Source of the DNA: Ramazzottius varieornatus
Lineage: Eukaryota; Tardigrada; Eutardigrada; Parachela; Ramazzottiidae
NCBI GenBank assembly: GCA_001949185.1
Contig: BDGG01000006.1
Coordinates: 2,409,052 to 2,473,051, forward strand
Direction: 5' to 3'
Length of the DNA: 64,000 nucleotides
The position numbers and the translations under genes are program-made. Below the pieces are notes generated by a model. That model was not told the origin of the DNA. It saw only the letters and a list, made by a program, of their open reading frames with translations, and ran no database searches. Positions 21,777 to 31,858 of the stretch are shown in pieces (position 1 is the stretch's first letter; the number at the start of each line of letters is the position of its first letter).

Positions 21777-24700
21777 TTATACGTAAACCGATTCTGCCAT
21801 GGACTCCATGATGTTAGGCAGAGGCGAAACGTCAATCTCGGATACGGCTTTCTTCGGCGACACGGACCTCGTTGTCACACTTAGTGGTAGAAGGACCGTG
21901 GAACTGTGTCCGCGGTTGGCGCTCTTTTCATTGTAGATGCTCTGTAATTTGGCCAGGTGCTGTGACGAAGAAAAGAAGAACCGTTACGGACCAGTACAAA
22001 AAAATAAATCAGTTGAGAGTACGGCAAACAAACTCAATAAGAGTTCAATAACAAATTTAAAGAAGAGTGGTTATCCAAAGCGGCGCACGTTTACACGGTT
22101 TACGGCTGGAGACGTGCGCTGCTTGGAAAGACGGATAAGGTTGTTTTCCCAAGTGGCGCACGTTTGCTAACCAGAAATCCAAAGCGCCAGTTGAAAAAAA
22201 ACCAGTTTCGTCGAGTTTGTTCGCCTACTATTCAATTTTAAGAGGGAAAACTCACATCAAGGTTAGGCGCGTATGATTCAGCATATCGATTCAAGATATT
22301 CTTCATGCTCAACGCTAACGTCCGGTTGCCTTCAAGGATGGTATGGCATTTGAAATTTTCCACAAAAACAAAGTCTTCTGTGACGAACAAAGATTCTGCT
22401 TCCATCAGGCTCTTGTCAGTGATGAAGTTCTTCATGGCGGCGTAGACGTCACCACACACCGCCGGTCTCCAGCCTAGCTCCTGAGCTGAGGGCATGATCT
22501 TTGAAACAATTAGGTTCACCCAAGTCTTCTCCATCTTTTGCAGTTCTTCAGGTAAAGGATAGAAGTTGGTGGTCTTCTTGACGATGGCCGAAAGCTTTGG
22601 ATGCCTTCTGTCGACTTTGGCAAATGCCATGCCGATACCTTCGTCAACATAGTGAACCTGGAAGAAGACGCCCGAGTATTCTTTCTATTTAATTTTTATT
22701 TGATTTCTATTCTTTCTATTTATTTTTTTATTTAATCTTATTTCATTTTATTTACATTCTAATTATTTTGTTGTATTTCCTTTTATTTTGACTTACGTGG
22801 AGAAAGTCTTCGTCGATTTCCGTGAGGACTTCCACCCTGTACATTTTTGTGCTATCGTTGCTCAGCATGCCGCAGATGAGACCTGGTGGGGGTACTTCGG
22901 CGAGCGGCGCAGGAAGTTCGTCCAAGACGTTGGCGAGGTGTTCATCGATGGCCTTGGTGCTGCGGTCCACTTGGACGATCTGTCCTTCGGCTGTCCTGTA
23001 GCTGACGATCCGCACGATGAAGTGTGTCGGGTTGAGGAAGCGCATGATGGAGAACTCGAAACCTCTACCGGCAGCTAGGGCAGTCGGTAATGCTCGAGGC
23101 GGACCTTGGTAGTGTCGATACGCGCAAGATTCTGGACTCATACACTCACCCACGTACATCTGCAAGCGCCACACCAAAATGTTATGCTTACTCCAAAACT
23201 CCAAAAAATTTGATCTTGTACATCGGCAAACAACCTCGACAAGATCGGTTTCCCAAGTCGCGCACGTTTCCGATGTTACTGGGCGGCGGAGTGCACCACT
23301 CCAAATACCGATCTTGTCGAATCTCTTCAAGTGACGCAGCATTCATTATTATTGGCTGAAGGCGTGAGCCACTCGGGAAGCGATCTTGTCAAGTTGGTAC
23401 ATTTAGGTCCCACCACCAAAAAAATTTAGATTACCTGTTGAAGGCAGGGAGGAACTCGAAGGAAGTCTGGATCCTCCAAAGCAGCCAGACTTTTCGTTAT
23501 AAGGCTTTCTGGCATGACACTTTGGGGAGAAGCGGAAGCAACGTGAACCAGAAGCGGAAGTAGGTGGCGCCACGATTCGTCGACGATAATGCGGCAGGGA
23601 ATGGCTGGATAAGGCGGCTTGCTCGCGCCTGAACAGAAAACACCGATCATCAACCGAACTAACTTAAATTTTAATCTGAAGTAAGCTAAGGGAAATGGTA
23701 AGCTTACCGTGCGCGAGTTTGTTTAGGTATTGGTAGTGCGTGGACCAAATCATGAAGTTGTTCTTAATGAGGCAGAAGCGCCGCATGAAGTGGTGGATGG
23801 ATTCCGGTGGGGAAAGGTGGACGATGAGATCGGCGTCGTTAATGCCAAAGTCCGACGTAATGCTGTCAGGAATAGCCAGAATCTTCGCGGCTTCCTTATT
23901 CTCCGTCTTCCACCAGTCCCGAATGGTGGAAACGTATTCGTAAACCGGCTTGTCCTCGTTGGCTGTCTGAAAGCCACAAAAGAGGCGTTCGGACCAGTTT
24001 CAATCCAGATTTGCATAGCTTAGACGTCGGAAAATAAATTCCGCCAGATCGATTTACGAGTGGCGCACGCTCTCAGCCAACAACAATGCCAACGTGCGCC
24101 ACTTGCGATAACGATCTGGTTCAACTCTTTGCTTCATTACCATGAAATCGTATTTCGTCTTGGATTTTTCCTTATCCATCAGCAGAGCTTTCCTAATGGC
24201 ACCGGCTTGCTCAGATGATTTCACAAAAAGTACGATGCGATCGCCGTTAGTCCTGTCGGAGAAGGTCTTGAGTGCTGACAGGGCCCACGGCAGATTGGGG
24301 TTGGCTTCGAGGATCTCGACGGGGAGTTTCTCGTAGATGATGGCGTCCAGCATGTTGGTGATGACGGTGCAACAGGTATTCTCCAGCTTGCTCAGGACCT
24401 GCTTGATGTTTGGCGAAGGCGAAGATGCAGCAAAGACGTAGTTGATGTCGGGGTTGACCACGAAGCGTGTCATCATTTGCTCCACGATCGTCGGAGCGAA
24501 GCGGAGCATCACGTCGATGTTTCTCAAAACGACAAACTCAACCTACAGAAACAATCATTCATCTATAATCTCGTCCGTAGAACCTCCTTTTACGTCTTCA
24601 ACACTTTTTAGAATTCACAGATCGTCCCCGATTGGTTTTGCGGGTTTTACGGATTTTGTTTGTTCTTCGTCTTTCTTCTACAGATTTTTCTGTGTTGTAT

Positions 24701-25679
24701 TCTTCGTACGTTTCTTGTATTTTTCCTGTGTTGATGCTGAGCACACTGTTTATGATTTTTCGTTCTGGTTTTCGTACTTTTAAGACGTTGATGGGTGGAG
24801 ATCCAAGGCGTCCTTGCGTCAAGAACAACTGCATAACCGCATTGAGCGTCACAATCAAGACATCACAGTTCTCCGACGCCGCGTACGACTTTTCTTGGAA
24901 GCCTTTATCGTTCTTGCTTTCGAAAAAGTTGACGATACGGAAAGAGCGACTAAGCTGTTGTGTGACAGTTCGCATGGACTCGACCAGCGCCATCGACTCT
25001 TCCAGGTTGCAGGTGACAACGACGGCCAAAGGTCCTTCGCTGTACAATCGGCCAAGGTGACGCCTTCCGCACGGTTCGGCAATGCGAAGGAGTAAAGGCA
25101 CCACGAAGCCCGAGTCCATTGTGTTGGAGTATTCGGCAGGAGGTTGGCAGGAATAGAGTGGGTTGTCGATATAGAAGACGTCGTACCTGGAAACAGAGAG
25201 AACAATTTTAGCGCACTTGAGCCCAGAAGCAACTGCGCAACTGCGTGACGTCAGAAAACACCGCCGAAGCTGCACGTAAGACGAATGGTTTGTACATGGA
25301 CGGCCCAACTGGGTTAAATGATCAGCTCGTAGGGCTGCTCCGTTGATTGACCAAGCCTTGATTGAATGTTGACGTTTTCACCGCTTTCGGCTTTTCTTTT
25401 GAAATTCGTATAGTTTCTTCGAACTCGTTGGTCTCACCTGTGGAGAACATGGGGCCAAATCAAAGCTTGCATCTCTGTCCGCCGGGGTCCACAAAGGCTG
25501 GTGACGAGAGGTCGGACCAGATCGTTGAGAGGGAGAGCGCCGGAGCGGAGTTGGGTCCTCCAGGGTAAAGTGGCCAAACCAGAAAAATACATCCGGGAGT
25601 GTTGGCCGAATAAAGTCGTCTCATCTTCGCACAACTGTAGGGGCTGTCGCTGTTCTAATATACCGACCATGGTCGAAAG
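21777..25679 (-). CDS. TDRD12/Yb-like protein: degenerate DEAD helicase, CCCH-like finger, Tudor domain
   Basis: Eight exons keep phase throughout: 25679-25438, 25186-24778, 24542-24126, 23966-23708, 23628-23435, 23159-22797, 22657-22256, 21941-21777. From the ATG at 25670 they encode about 813 aa; an upstream first exon (frame from 25919) is possible. The helicase order is clear but its catalytic motifs are not conserved. The Q-motif region is TEMQALIWPHVLHR. There is no GKT in motif I (MDSGFVVPLLL). The DEAD box is replaced by FVVLRNIDVML. Motif III-like is FAASSP, and domain 2 has GDRIVLFVKSSEQAG and KILAIPDSI...DADLIVHLSPP. Then come GECMSPESCAYRH and a Tudor domain (FLNPTHFIVRIV...VHYVDEGIG). 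This is the TDRD12 order. Known family members bind other piRNA factors through Tudor-dimethylarginine contacts in germline granules. A role here is inferred. Confidence 0.8.
22060..22225. repeat. Hairpin MITE family, two adjacent units in last intron of the TDRD12-like gene
   Basis: The core reads GCGGCGCACGT ... ACGTGCGCTGC, followed at once by CAAGTGGCGCACGT with its own partner arm. It lies in the intron between 22255 and 21942. Confidence 0.7.
23205..23405. repeat. Hairpin MITE family, two units in intron 5 of the TDRD12-like gene
   Basis: The first unit runs from GACAAGATCGGTTTCCCAAG to CCGATCTTGTCGAA. A second unit directly follows and ends GCGATCTTGTCAAGTT ... TTTAGGTCCC. Together they fill most of the intron 23434-23160. 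Confidence 0.75.
24034..24125. repeat. Hairpin MITE family, unit at the 5' end of intron 3 of the TDRD12-like gene
   Basis: The arms CCAGATCG...GAGTGGCGCACG and CGTGCGCCACT...CGATCTGG form a near-perfect hairpin that begins within a few bases of the splice donor. The block plus 30 bp of adjoining exon is nearly identical to 28290-28404 inside the hAT element. Confidence 0.85.
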
Positions 25680-25956
25680 CTGCAAGTTGGGTAAGGACAG
25701 AAATATCCGTTAGTATCAAGCGGGGAATTTTTCCACCAATTTGGAAACAGATTTCAGTACTGTACCTTCTGCCGGCTGATCGTGGACTTTATCTAGGACA
25801 GTTACTATGCGAACTATGGCCACCTCTACGAGTCTCCTTGAGCGCCGACCTGGTGGGAAACAACCTCCGAACCAAACGGCACAGAACTTTATCGAGGAGG
25901 ATGTGGCCATGTGGGGCATGATGCCATGATGAGAAACTTACTTTTGAGTTCTGAGA

Positions 25957-26036
25957 ATACTATAGAGATCGCGAGTGCCCACGCACTAGCACAATTCGAT
26001 ACGCATAAGAATATCGTGACATCATATGTAAACATT
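25957..26036 (-). repeat. Dispersed 80-bp repeat, copy 1
   Basis: Read on minus, it matches 33739-33815 on plus (ATGATGTCACGAT, then GAATTGTGCTAGTGCG). The similarity ends next to the target duplication of the hAT-type element starting at 26045. Confidence 0.65.
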
Positions 26037-26044
26037 GTGGCGCG

Positions 26045-27216
26045 TAGTGCTGGCAACGATACGGCATATCGATGTCGTATCGAAATATATCGAATCTTTG
26101 CGATATAATATGCGGCAGATATCGTATCGAAAATATCGATATGAAGCTCATATCGAATAACGTAATAAAATATTCGGCGATATCTAGACCTGAGAAAAGT
26201 GTGATTAAGTGTGGTGTGGTGTTTTTCGGTTCGGTGCTTCTCCACACCGAAACTGGTTTTTCGGTGCGAAAGCCACACCAATTTTTCCGGTGTGGTGTGG
26301 ATCGGACACCACTCTTTCGGTGCACCACAGCAAACCAAATCGAGAAACCGAAAAAAGTTTCAAAGAGCGAATTCACAATTTACAGAACCGTCGAAAGATG
26401 GCAAGATGTAATACAGACGAATTCGGAAGAACACATTCCACACAGGTAAATTTTCGTAGCTTAAACAATCAACAGCTAGTCGAATCAACCACGAGGCGAA
26501 ACAGCGAGTTTGTGATACTCATCTAGCCCAAGCTAGCTGACTAGCTCATTAAATCTGGTGCACCAAAAGCTTTTCGGTTTGGTGTGATGTGGTGTTCCTA
26601 GACACCAAACGGCAAATTCGGTGTGACTCGGACACCAATTTTTCGATTTGGTGTTTCAAGCACACCGAAACCAGAAAGAGTGGGTTTTTCCGGTGTGGTG
26701 TGGTGAAACCACACTATCCTCAGGTCTAGCGATATCGTATCGCGCCATATCGATATATCATCGACATATCGGTATTTTGCTGAATGGAAAACTCGCCAGT
26801 GATATCTCGTTTACGGAAGACCATGGTTGATTTCAAGGACTTGATTTTGGCCATGGTGTACCGATCACACTCCGCCCATTCGGTTCTGGTACTGATTCTG
26901 TCCAGGTTTCCATGTGTCTGAAGTCTTGGTATAGTCATGTCTTTGCTGCATCCGACGCTCTCGATCTTACTTATACTTTATGTGGAAACCGGCTTCTTGA
27001 GTTTTTGGGCTTGAACCAGTGGAATTCCGAAAACCTAAAATTCCAGAAATATCGATATATCGCTGCGATATGATACGATATATCGAAAATACGGTATCGG
27101 AAAATATCGTATCGCAATATCGATGTCGAATCAATATCGGAGACCGTAATAAAATATCCGCCGATATCGTATCGAAAAATATCGTATCGAATTTTGTCGT
27201 ATTTTTGCCAGCGCTA
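26045..27216 (-). mobile_element. Non-autonomous hAT-type element (family H1), copy A, interrupted
   Basis: The termini TAGTGCTGGCAA and TTGCCAGCGCTA are inverted repeats of hAT type. The element is flanked by a perfect 8-bp target duplication, GTGGCGCG, at 26037-26044 and 27217-27224. The interior is very rich in CGATAT/ATATCG words, especially towards both ends. Its middle carries a non-repetitive segment that encodes no recognisable protein although it is open in one frame (GNLDRISTRTEWAEC). A second copy lies at 41732-42351. Copy A is split by a further element at 26185-26728. Without that insertion it would be about 620 bp, the length of copy B. It must be moved by a transposase from elsewhere. 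Confidence 0.93.
26185..26728. mobile_element. Non-autonomous hAT-type element (family H2) nested in H1
   Basis: The ends are inverted repeats TAGACCTGAG and CTCAGGTCTA. The perfect 8-bp target duplication GCGATATC is at 26177-26184 and 26729-26736. Subterminal DNA is built from GTGTGGTGTGG and TTTTCGGT words in both orientations. No protein is encoded. Copy B of H1 at 41732-42351 has a single GCGATATC at the matching place, so it shows the empty target site. Confidence 0.95.
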
Positions 27217-27492
27217 GTGGCGCGATTGTGCGACCCTTTTAACACAGCCTACGAGTAGAGCCCTGCAGCTAGGATTGTTGATGGATGGATAAACGGTTAA
27301 ATGGATGGATAAGCGGATGGATAAGAACTTATCTGGATACCATCTGCATGGATAAAAGATTTATCCGTATCCAGCTTCTTGGATAAAACTTTTATCCGGA
27401 TTCTTCGAATATTATCCGGTTGAACAAATTAGATACAAATCATATGTTCAATCACTATAGCCAAACCGAAACTACCAAACTTTCTAGCGTAT

Positions 27493-30017
27493 TTATTCAT
27501 CGTCTGTCATCAGTGGTACCATAGCTTCAAAAACCACCGTCCAAGAGTTCAGACATAACATGGCTTGAAGGCCCTCAGTTTCTGGGCGGTTACGAAGTAC
27601 TGTAACGTATCGACCACCACCAGAGAATGCACTCTCAGAAGGCACAGAAGAAGCCTGTGCAGCCAGAACATCCTTCGCAATGCGGTATAATGATGGATAG
27701 CGGCTTTCCGACATGCTCCAAAATTCCAGGACATCTCTTTTGACTGATTCCTTTGGACCCAGGAAGAATTGGTCAACTTCGTTAAGCTGGGAGTCTGCTG
27801 CCGGAGTGACTTGCGTTATCATCCGTTCGCGGATAGACAGCTGCGTATTCGGAGGTGGAGCAGTAGACTTCTCGGCAATGTCGGAACTTCCTCTTTGGCT
27901 GTAATAAAAACAACTTACAAACAGCACGAGCTGTAGTTCGTAAGCTTATAGCTACAGCAACATCATAGAAAACGGCACTTACCTTGGAACACCTTTGAAT
28001 AGCTAGACAATGTGCTTCAGCATGGTGCCGGCGGCGGTACGACTCTTTGCTGAGGGCAGGTAGGCGTCTTTGATGCTCGGATCTAACAGTCGGGCTATCA
28101 TGGGAACTTGCATTCTCACACCAGGTTTTTCCCAGGACAGTCTCAGACATTCATCCAGTTTAACCAACATGTCTTTGGCCAACTCGCAGATCCAGAGCGC
28201 CTAGGGGAAAAAATCATGGTTTATAGGCCGTATGCCGAGATATAGGAATAATCAATCGTTCGAGTATTTATTAGCATTTTAATAAATCTCGCCAGATCGA
28301 TTTACGAGTGGTGCACGCTCTCAGCCAACAACAATGCGAACGTGCGCCACTTGCGATAACGATCTGGTTCAACTCTTTGCTTCATGACCATGAAATCGTA
28401 TTTCATGTCTTCGGCCAACTCCCAAGTCCAAAGCGCCTAGGAAAAAAATCACGGTTCATAGACCGTACGCCGAGATATAGGAATAATCAAGATATTTCGT
28501 TCGAGTAAACTTAATTAGCATTTACATTAGTAAGGTCTTCTTCCAAGACTTCTAAATGAGTTCGCAGAAATTCCAGTTCGGCTGAAGCCAGGTGGAAATT
28601 GGAGGACTTGAAAGCCGAAAGTCTACGGAGACGGCCTTCAGAGGCTTCAGGAGTTCGATAAGATCTTCCATGTCGATCCACTCTTCCGCTGACGGAACTT
28701 CGTCCCTGATGGCACCTTCTTGGGCAGACAAGTAGTCGTAAAGTTCATGGCGTCGAGGGTATGCGCTTTCGACCATATGCAGGAAGCTATTCCACCGGGT
28801 CGAGACGTCCAGTGGCAGCTTAAGGTCTTCGGTTGCGGGCTTGATAGTGGCAAGAAATATCTCACGGATGGTGGGCCGACGCATATATATCACACAGGCT
28901 CTTATCTTGTCAACTGTCACCACCTCCTTCTTGATCGCAACTTCCGCAACTTTATTCACGATATGCGCCGCACAACAGTTCCAGAACGTGTTTGCTGTAA
29001 AGAAAGAAACGAGTAAGAAATCAAAGTAGTTTATTCAAAACACTTGATCACAATATTCTCATGAAAGCTGGCGAGATATATCTCGTAGCGGTTCTGGGAA
29101 CTTCGCTTCCAGAATGGGCAAGCTACATTCAGGTGTAAACTGTGTAGTCCGGGAGAAACTACGCTTTTCGACCCCCATCTCCATGACCAGCAGCTCGAAG
29201 AACTTGACCATGTTGAGTGCTCCGTCTGTAGTCACTCCGAAGATTCTGTGGGCGACTTTAAACTCTTGAAGAGTTTCCATAACCACGTTTTTCATGTTTT
29301 CGCCGGAATGGTTCTTTGGCATATAGCGGAAGTCTAGAATGACGTTTCTGAGTTTCCACTCGTTGTCTATCCACTGTAAGGTGATGGCAAGGTACGACTG
29401 TTTTCTCGCACTGGCTTGCCACATATCGGTGGTGAGGGAGAAACGACTGGTCACCGCTGCCAGTTCTTCGATGATCTGCATCTTCTTCATCTTGTATCCA
29501 TCAAGAATAAGCTTTCGAATAGTTTGTCGACAAGGGACCTGGAAATAGTCACAGTTCGAGAAACAGTTCGACCGTACAGTAGGATGTATTCTTCACAGGT
29601 TATAACCTATAACCTGTCTTGCTCAGCGGTACCTTGTAACTGGGATTGAGACCGTTGATCATCTTAACGAAGTGTGGTTCATCGACAGTGCCGATGGGTT
29701 CTGCAGTACAGACGATCCACTCCGTGAAGTTGTTAGTATGACGCGTGGTTTCCTTTTTCGACATGATCCATGATCTGCGGCTCATCCTTCTGCTTTGCAC
29801 GAAACGCTCCGGGAACTAGCATGCTCTTGACGGCATCCTTCAGCTTCGACGGATGCTCATTCTTCATATGGTAGTGCCGGTTAGACGTTTCCTGCTCGTT
29901 CTTGTAGATGGTGGAACAGTAGTTGCACCTTCTTTGCACCACTAGATGTATTGAGGCTCTGTTGTCGGTAGATGGAAGTGTGGTTAACTGGCCGGATAAA
30001 GAGGAAACAACTACCAT
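27493..30017 (-). pseudogene. hAT transposase gene, probably defective
   Basis: A BED-type zinc finger is near 29940-29880 (CNYCSTIYKN...HYHMKNEHP). Next is the RNase H-like core (SLTTDMWQASARKQSYLAI, FGVTTDGALNMVKF) at 29490-29059. The TRWNSFLHMVESAY segment is at 28.8 kb. Parts of the insertion domain follow. The C-terminal dimerisation block (VPSESAFSGGGR) is at 27.65 kb. Some breaks between frames look like introns. Others do not, and the segment around 28.0-28.5 kb is duplicated and interrupted by a captured fragment, so full-length product is doubtful. The hAT family moves by cut-and-paste with 8-bp target duplications, which matches the ends seen here. Confidence 0.85.
28171..28507. 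other. Host-gene fragment inside the hAT transposon, between direct duplicates
   Basis: Bases 28290-28404 match 24040-24155 in the TDRD12-like gene with about three differences over 115 bp. They cover the intron-3 hairpin MITE and about 30 bp of exon 3 (coding KYDFMVMKQ in the donor). The copy is bracketed by two direct copies of a roughly 95-bp transposon segment, 28171-28265 and 28406-28507 (both contain GCCGAGATATAGGAATAATC). The arrangement is that of filler DNA captured during break repair. Confidence 0.85.
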
Positions 30018-30099
30018 TAAGGTACTTATACCTTAGCTCTTGAAATTCTTCGGTATGCTAGACACAGCACCACAGATTTATTGAAGTGTGATATTTTAG

Positions 30100-30792
30100 G
30101 TGCGAATTCTTCGGGATTCGGGGTTTCCTGATTGTGTTGGAATGTTGGGCGGCACGTTAGTCCCGTTAGAGTACGTGCCTACCAAAGATGGCGAGGATTA
30201 CTAGAGCCACAAGTCCCGATATGGAATATCAGCGATGGTGGTTTGCGATGACAAGCGTAAAATTCGATACATGTTGATCGGATTTTGTGGGTCGGCCCAT
30301 GATATGAGAGTATACAGTAATTCTCCGATGGCAAGACAAGTCTCCAAGCTGTTTTCACCAGGCGAATATCTTCTCGCTGACAGCGCCTACACTACGTCAA
30401 CTCACACCATCGCTTACTACAAGGAGCCCGCCGCCGGAGTCGTGTCAGCGAACAACGAGCGATTCAACTTTTACCACTCTTCAACAAGAATTAAGATCGA
30501 ACACACCATTGGCATTTCGAAGGGACATTTTCCGTCCTTGCAGTCCTTAGGAATTCAGATCCACGATAAGCAGACCCATCGAACAGCTGTAGAGTGGACA
30601 TAAGCATGTGTTGTTTTACACAAAATGTTACGCAAAGACAGCTATTTTGATGACAACTGGACAAAATACCGAGAGCCGGAAGTACCAGAAATGAGCCACG
30701 ATGCTGCAGTTATGGACGGAAAAGGCTACCGAGAGGCCATCAAAGAAAGAGTCTTGAATATCGGAAAGCCCGCTCGACGGTTTGTTCAGTGA
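30100..30792 (+). pseudogene. PIF/Harbinger transposase, 5'-truncated, inside the hAT element
   Basis: DDE transposase of PIF type, closely related to the 46.3-49.1 kb copy: RYGISAMVVCDDKRKIRYM, GFCGSAHDMRVYSNS, YLLADSAYTTS and STRIKIEHTIG, which retains the expected catalytic glutamate. The first aspartate region is damaged (CVGMLGGTLVP reading, with D to G). An in-frame TAA near 30601 replaces a lysine or isoleucine codon. The N-terminal exon present in the other copy is missing; sequence resembles an intron end (TTTTAG) just before the homology. It cannot be active. Confidence 0.85.
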
Positions 30793-31858
30793 AACGTTTC
30801 TTAGCTACTCCGAGTTGCAGTTCTAGTTTCCTCAATTCATAATCGCGTACTTCTTTTCTTTCTTTTCGGTCGTTTTCGAGTTGTGTCATCTTCGATTTGT
30901 GTTTGTTGTCGACGTTCCTCTCGTCCCTCGTCGGCAATTTTTCCTGCCAGCTCTTCTTTTCTTCCAGTAAGAGTTTCTTTTCCGCTATGGCAAGCTGATT
31001 CTTCGTGCTTGTTTGTAGGCTTCGGCGATGGTCAGTGATTTCTGTGGAGTTTTGCTGTCATTTCTTCTCATGATATCCTGACACTCTTGGTTTGCGGAGT
31101 AGACTTGACTGAGCTAGGACAACTACGGGGTAAACAGCAAAGTTGGCAAGCGTACGAGGCTTTCCCAGGTCAAACGCGTTGGCTTCTGCTCATTCAGATC
31201 TTTGAATCGTGAATCTGAACAAATGGGAGCCTGACAAGCAAACTTGACAAGATTCTTTTCCAAGTGGCGCGCTTTCTTGGTTAATAACACTGCAAGCGTG
31301 CGCAACTTGGGAAAAGAATCGGGCCGAGTCTGTTTGTCGAGTTCTGTCACCCCGTAATGAGCTGAGATGTGGCAACAGGATCTTCTGGCAACTCCAGAAG
31401 TCGGCAGGAAAAGTCGACTTCCGGTGCTGAAGCGTTGTCGTACGTTATAGGGCCACTTGCTTCGTTTTCTTCTTCTTCGTCCTCCGAGGCTTTCTCTTCA
31501 GCCGACGTTCTCAGGGTATCTGAAGTGTGTGGTGTTTCCATTGAAGCTCGGTCAGCGAAGACTGGACGCAACCTAAACAAGTATGGGCAATACAGTAACT
31601 GAGTACAATACCTGCAAAAATTAATCTATTGCAGTATGGGAATAAGTCGCGTATGACGTAGTCAATACCCCTTTTATTTTGTATAGCCTGATCTGACGTC
31701 ACAAACCGCGCCAGTTGATCGAGGTGAAAATTTACCGTGGTTTTTAGCATCCTCCATTTTCTCCTCAATATGTCATGATCAGGATTGCCGCAGCCAGACC
31801 CAGTAGATTTTAGAAAGACCATTGCCGCGTCGGTAGCTACTTCTTTGCGTCTCCCCAT
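30740..31858 (-). pseudogene. PIF/Harbinger accessory Myb/SANT-type protein, internally deleted
   Basis: Starts MGRRKEVATDAAM at 31858 and is the counterpart of the 48.8-47.8 kb gene. The Myb/SANT-like segment is deleted: the N-terminus joins directly to FLKSTGSGCGNPDHD. Later parts match the other copy (LIFAGIVL; acidic ASEDEEEENEASGPITYDN). A hairpin MITE interrupts it at 31222-31345. It lies tail-to-tail with the transposase, as in other Harbinger elements, where the Myb-like partner brings the transposase to DNA. Confidence 0.75.
31222..31345. repeat. Hairpin MITE family, unit inside the Harbinger accessory gene
   Basis: The arms GACAAGCAAACTTGACAAG ... CCAAGTGGCGCG and GTGCGCAACTTGG ... 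GTCTGTTTGTCGAG are inverted around TTAATAACACTG. It is one of the fullest copies, with both outer arms preserved. Confidence 0.8.

Noticed and set aside
26072-27258. Several 80-140 codon frames in the CGATAT-rich elements
   Set aside because: They arise because the repeated words lack stops in some frames. Both strands are open, and the products are low-complexity Ile/Tyr/Asp/Ser strings.
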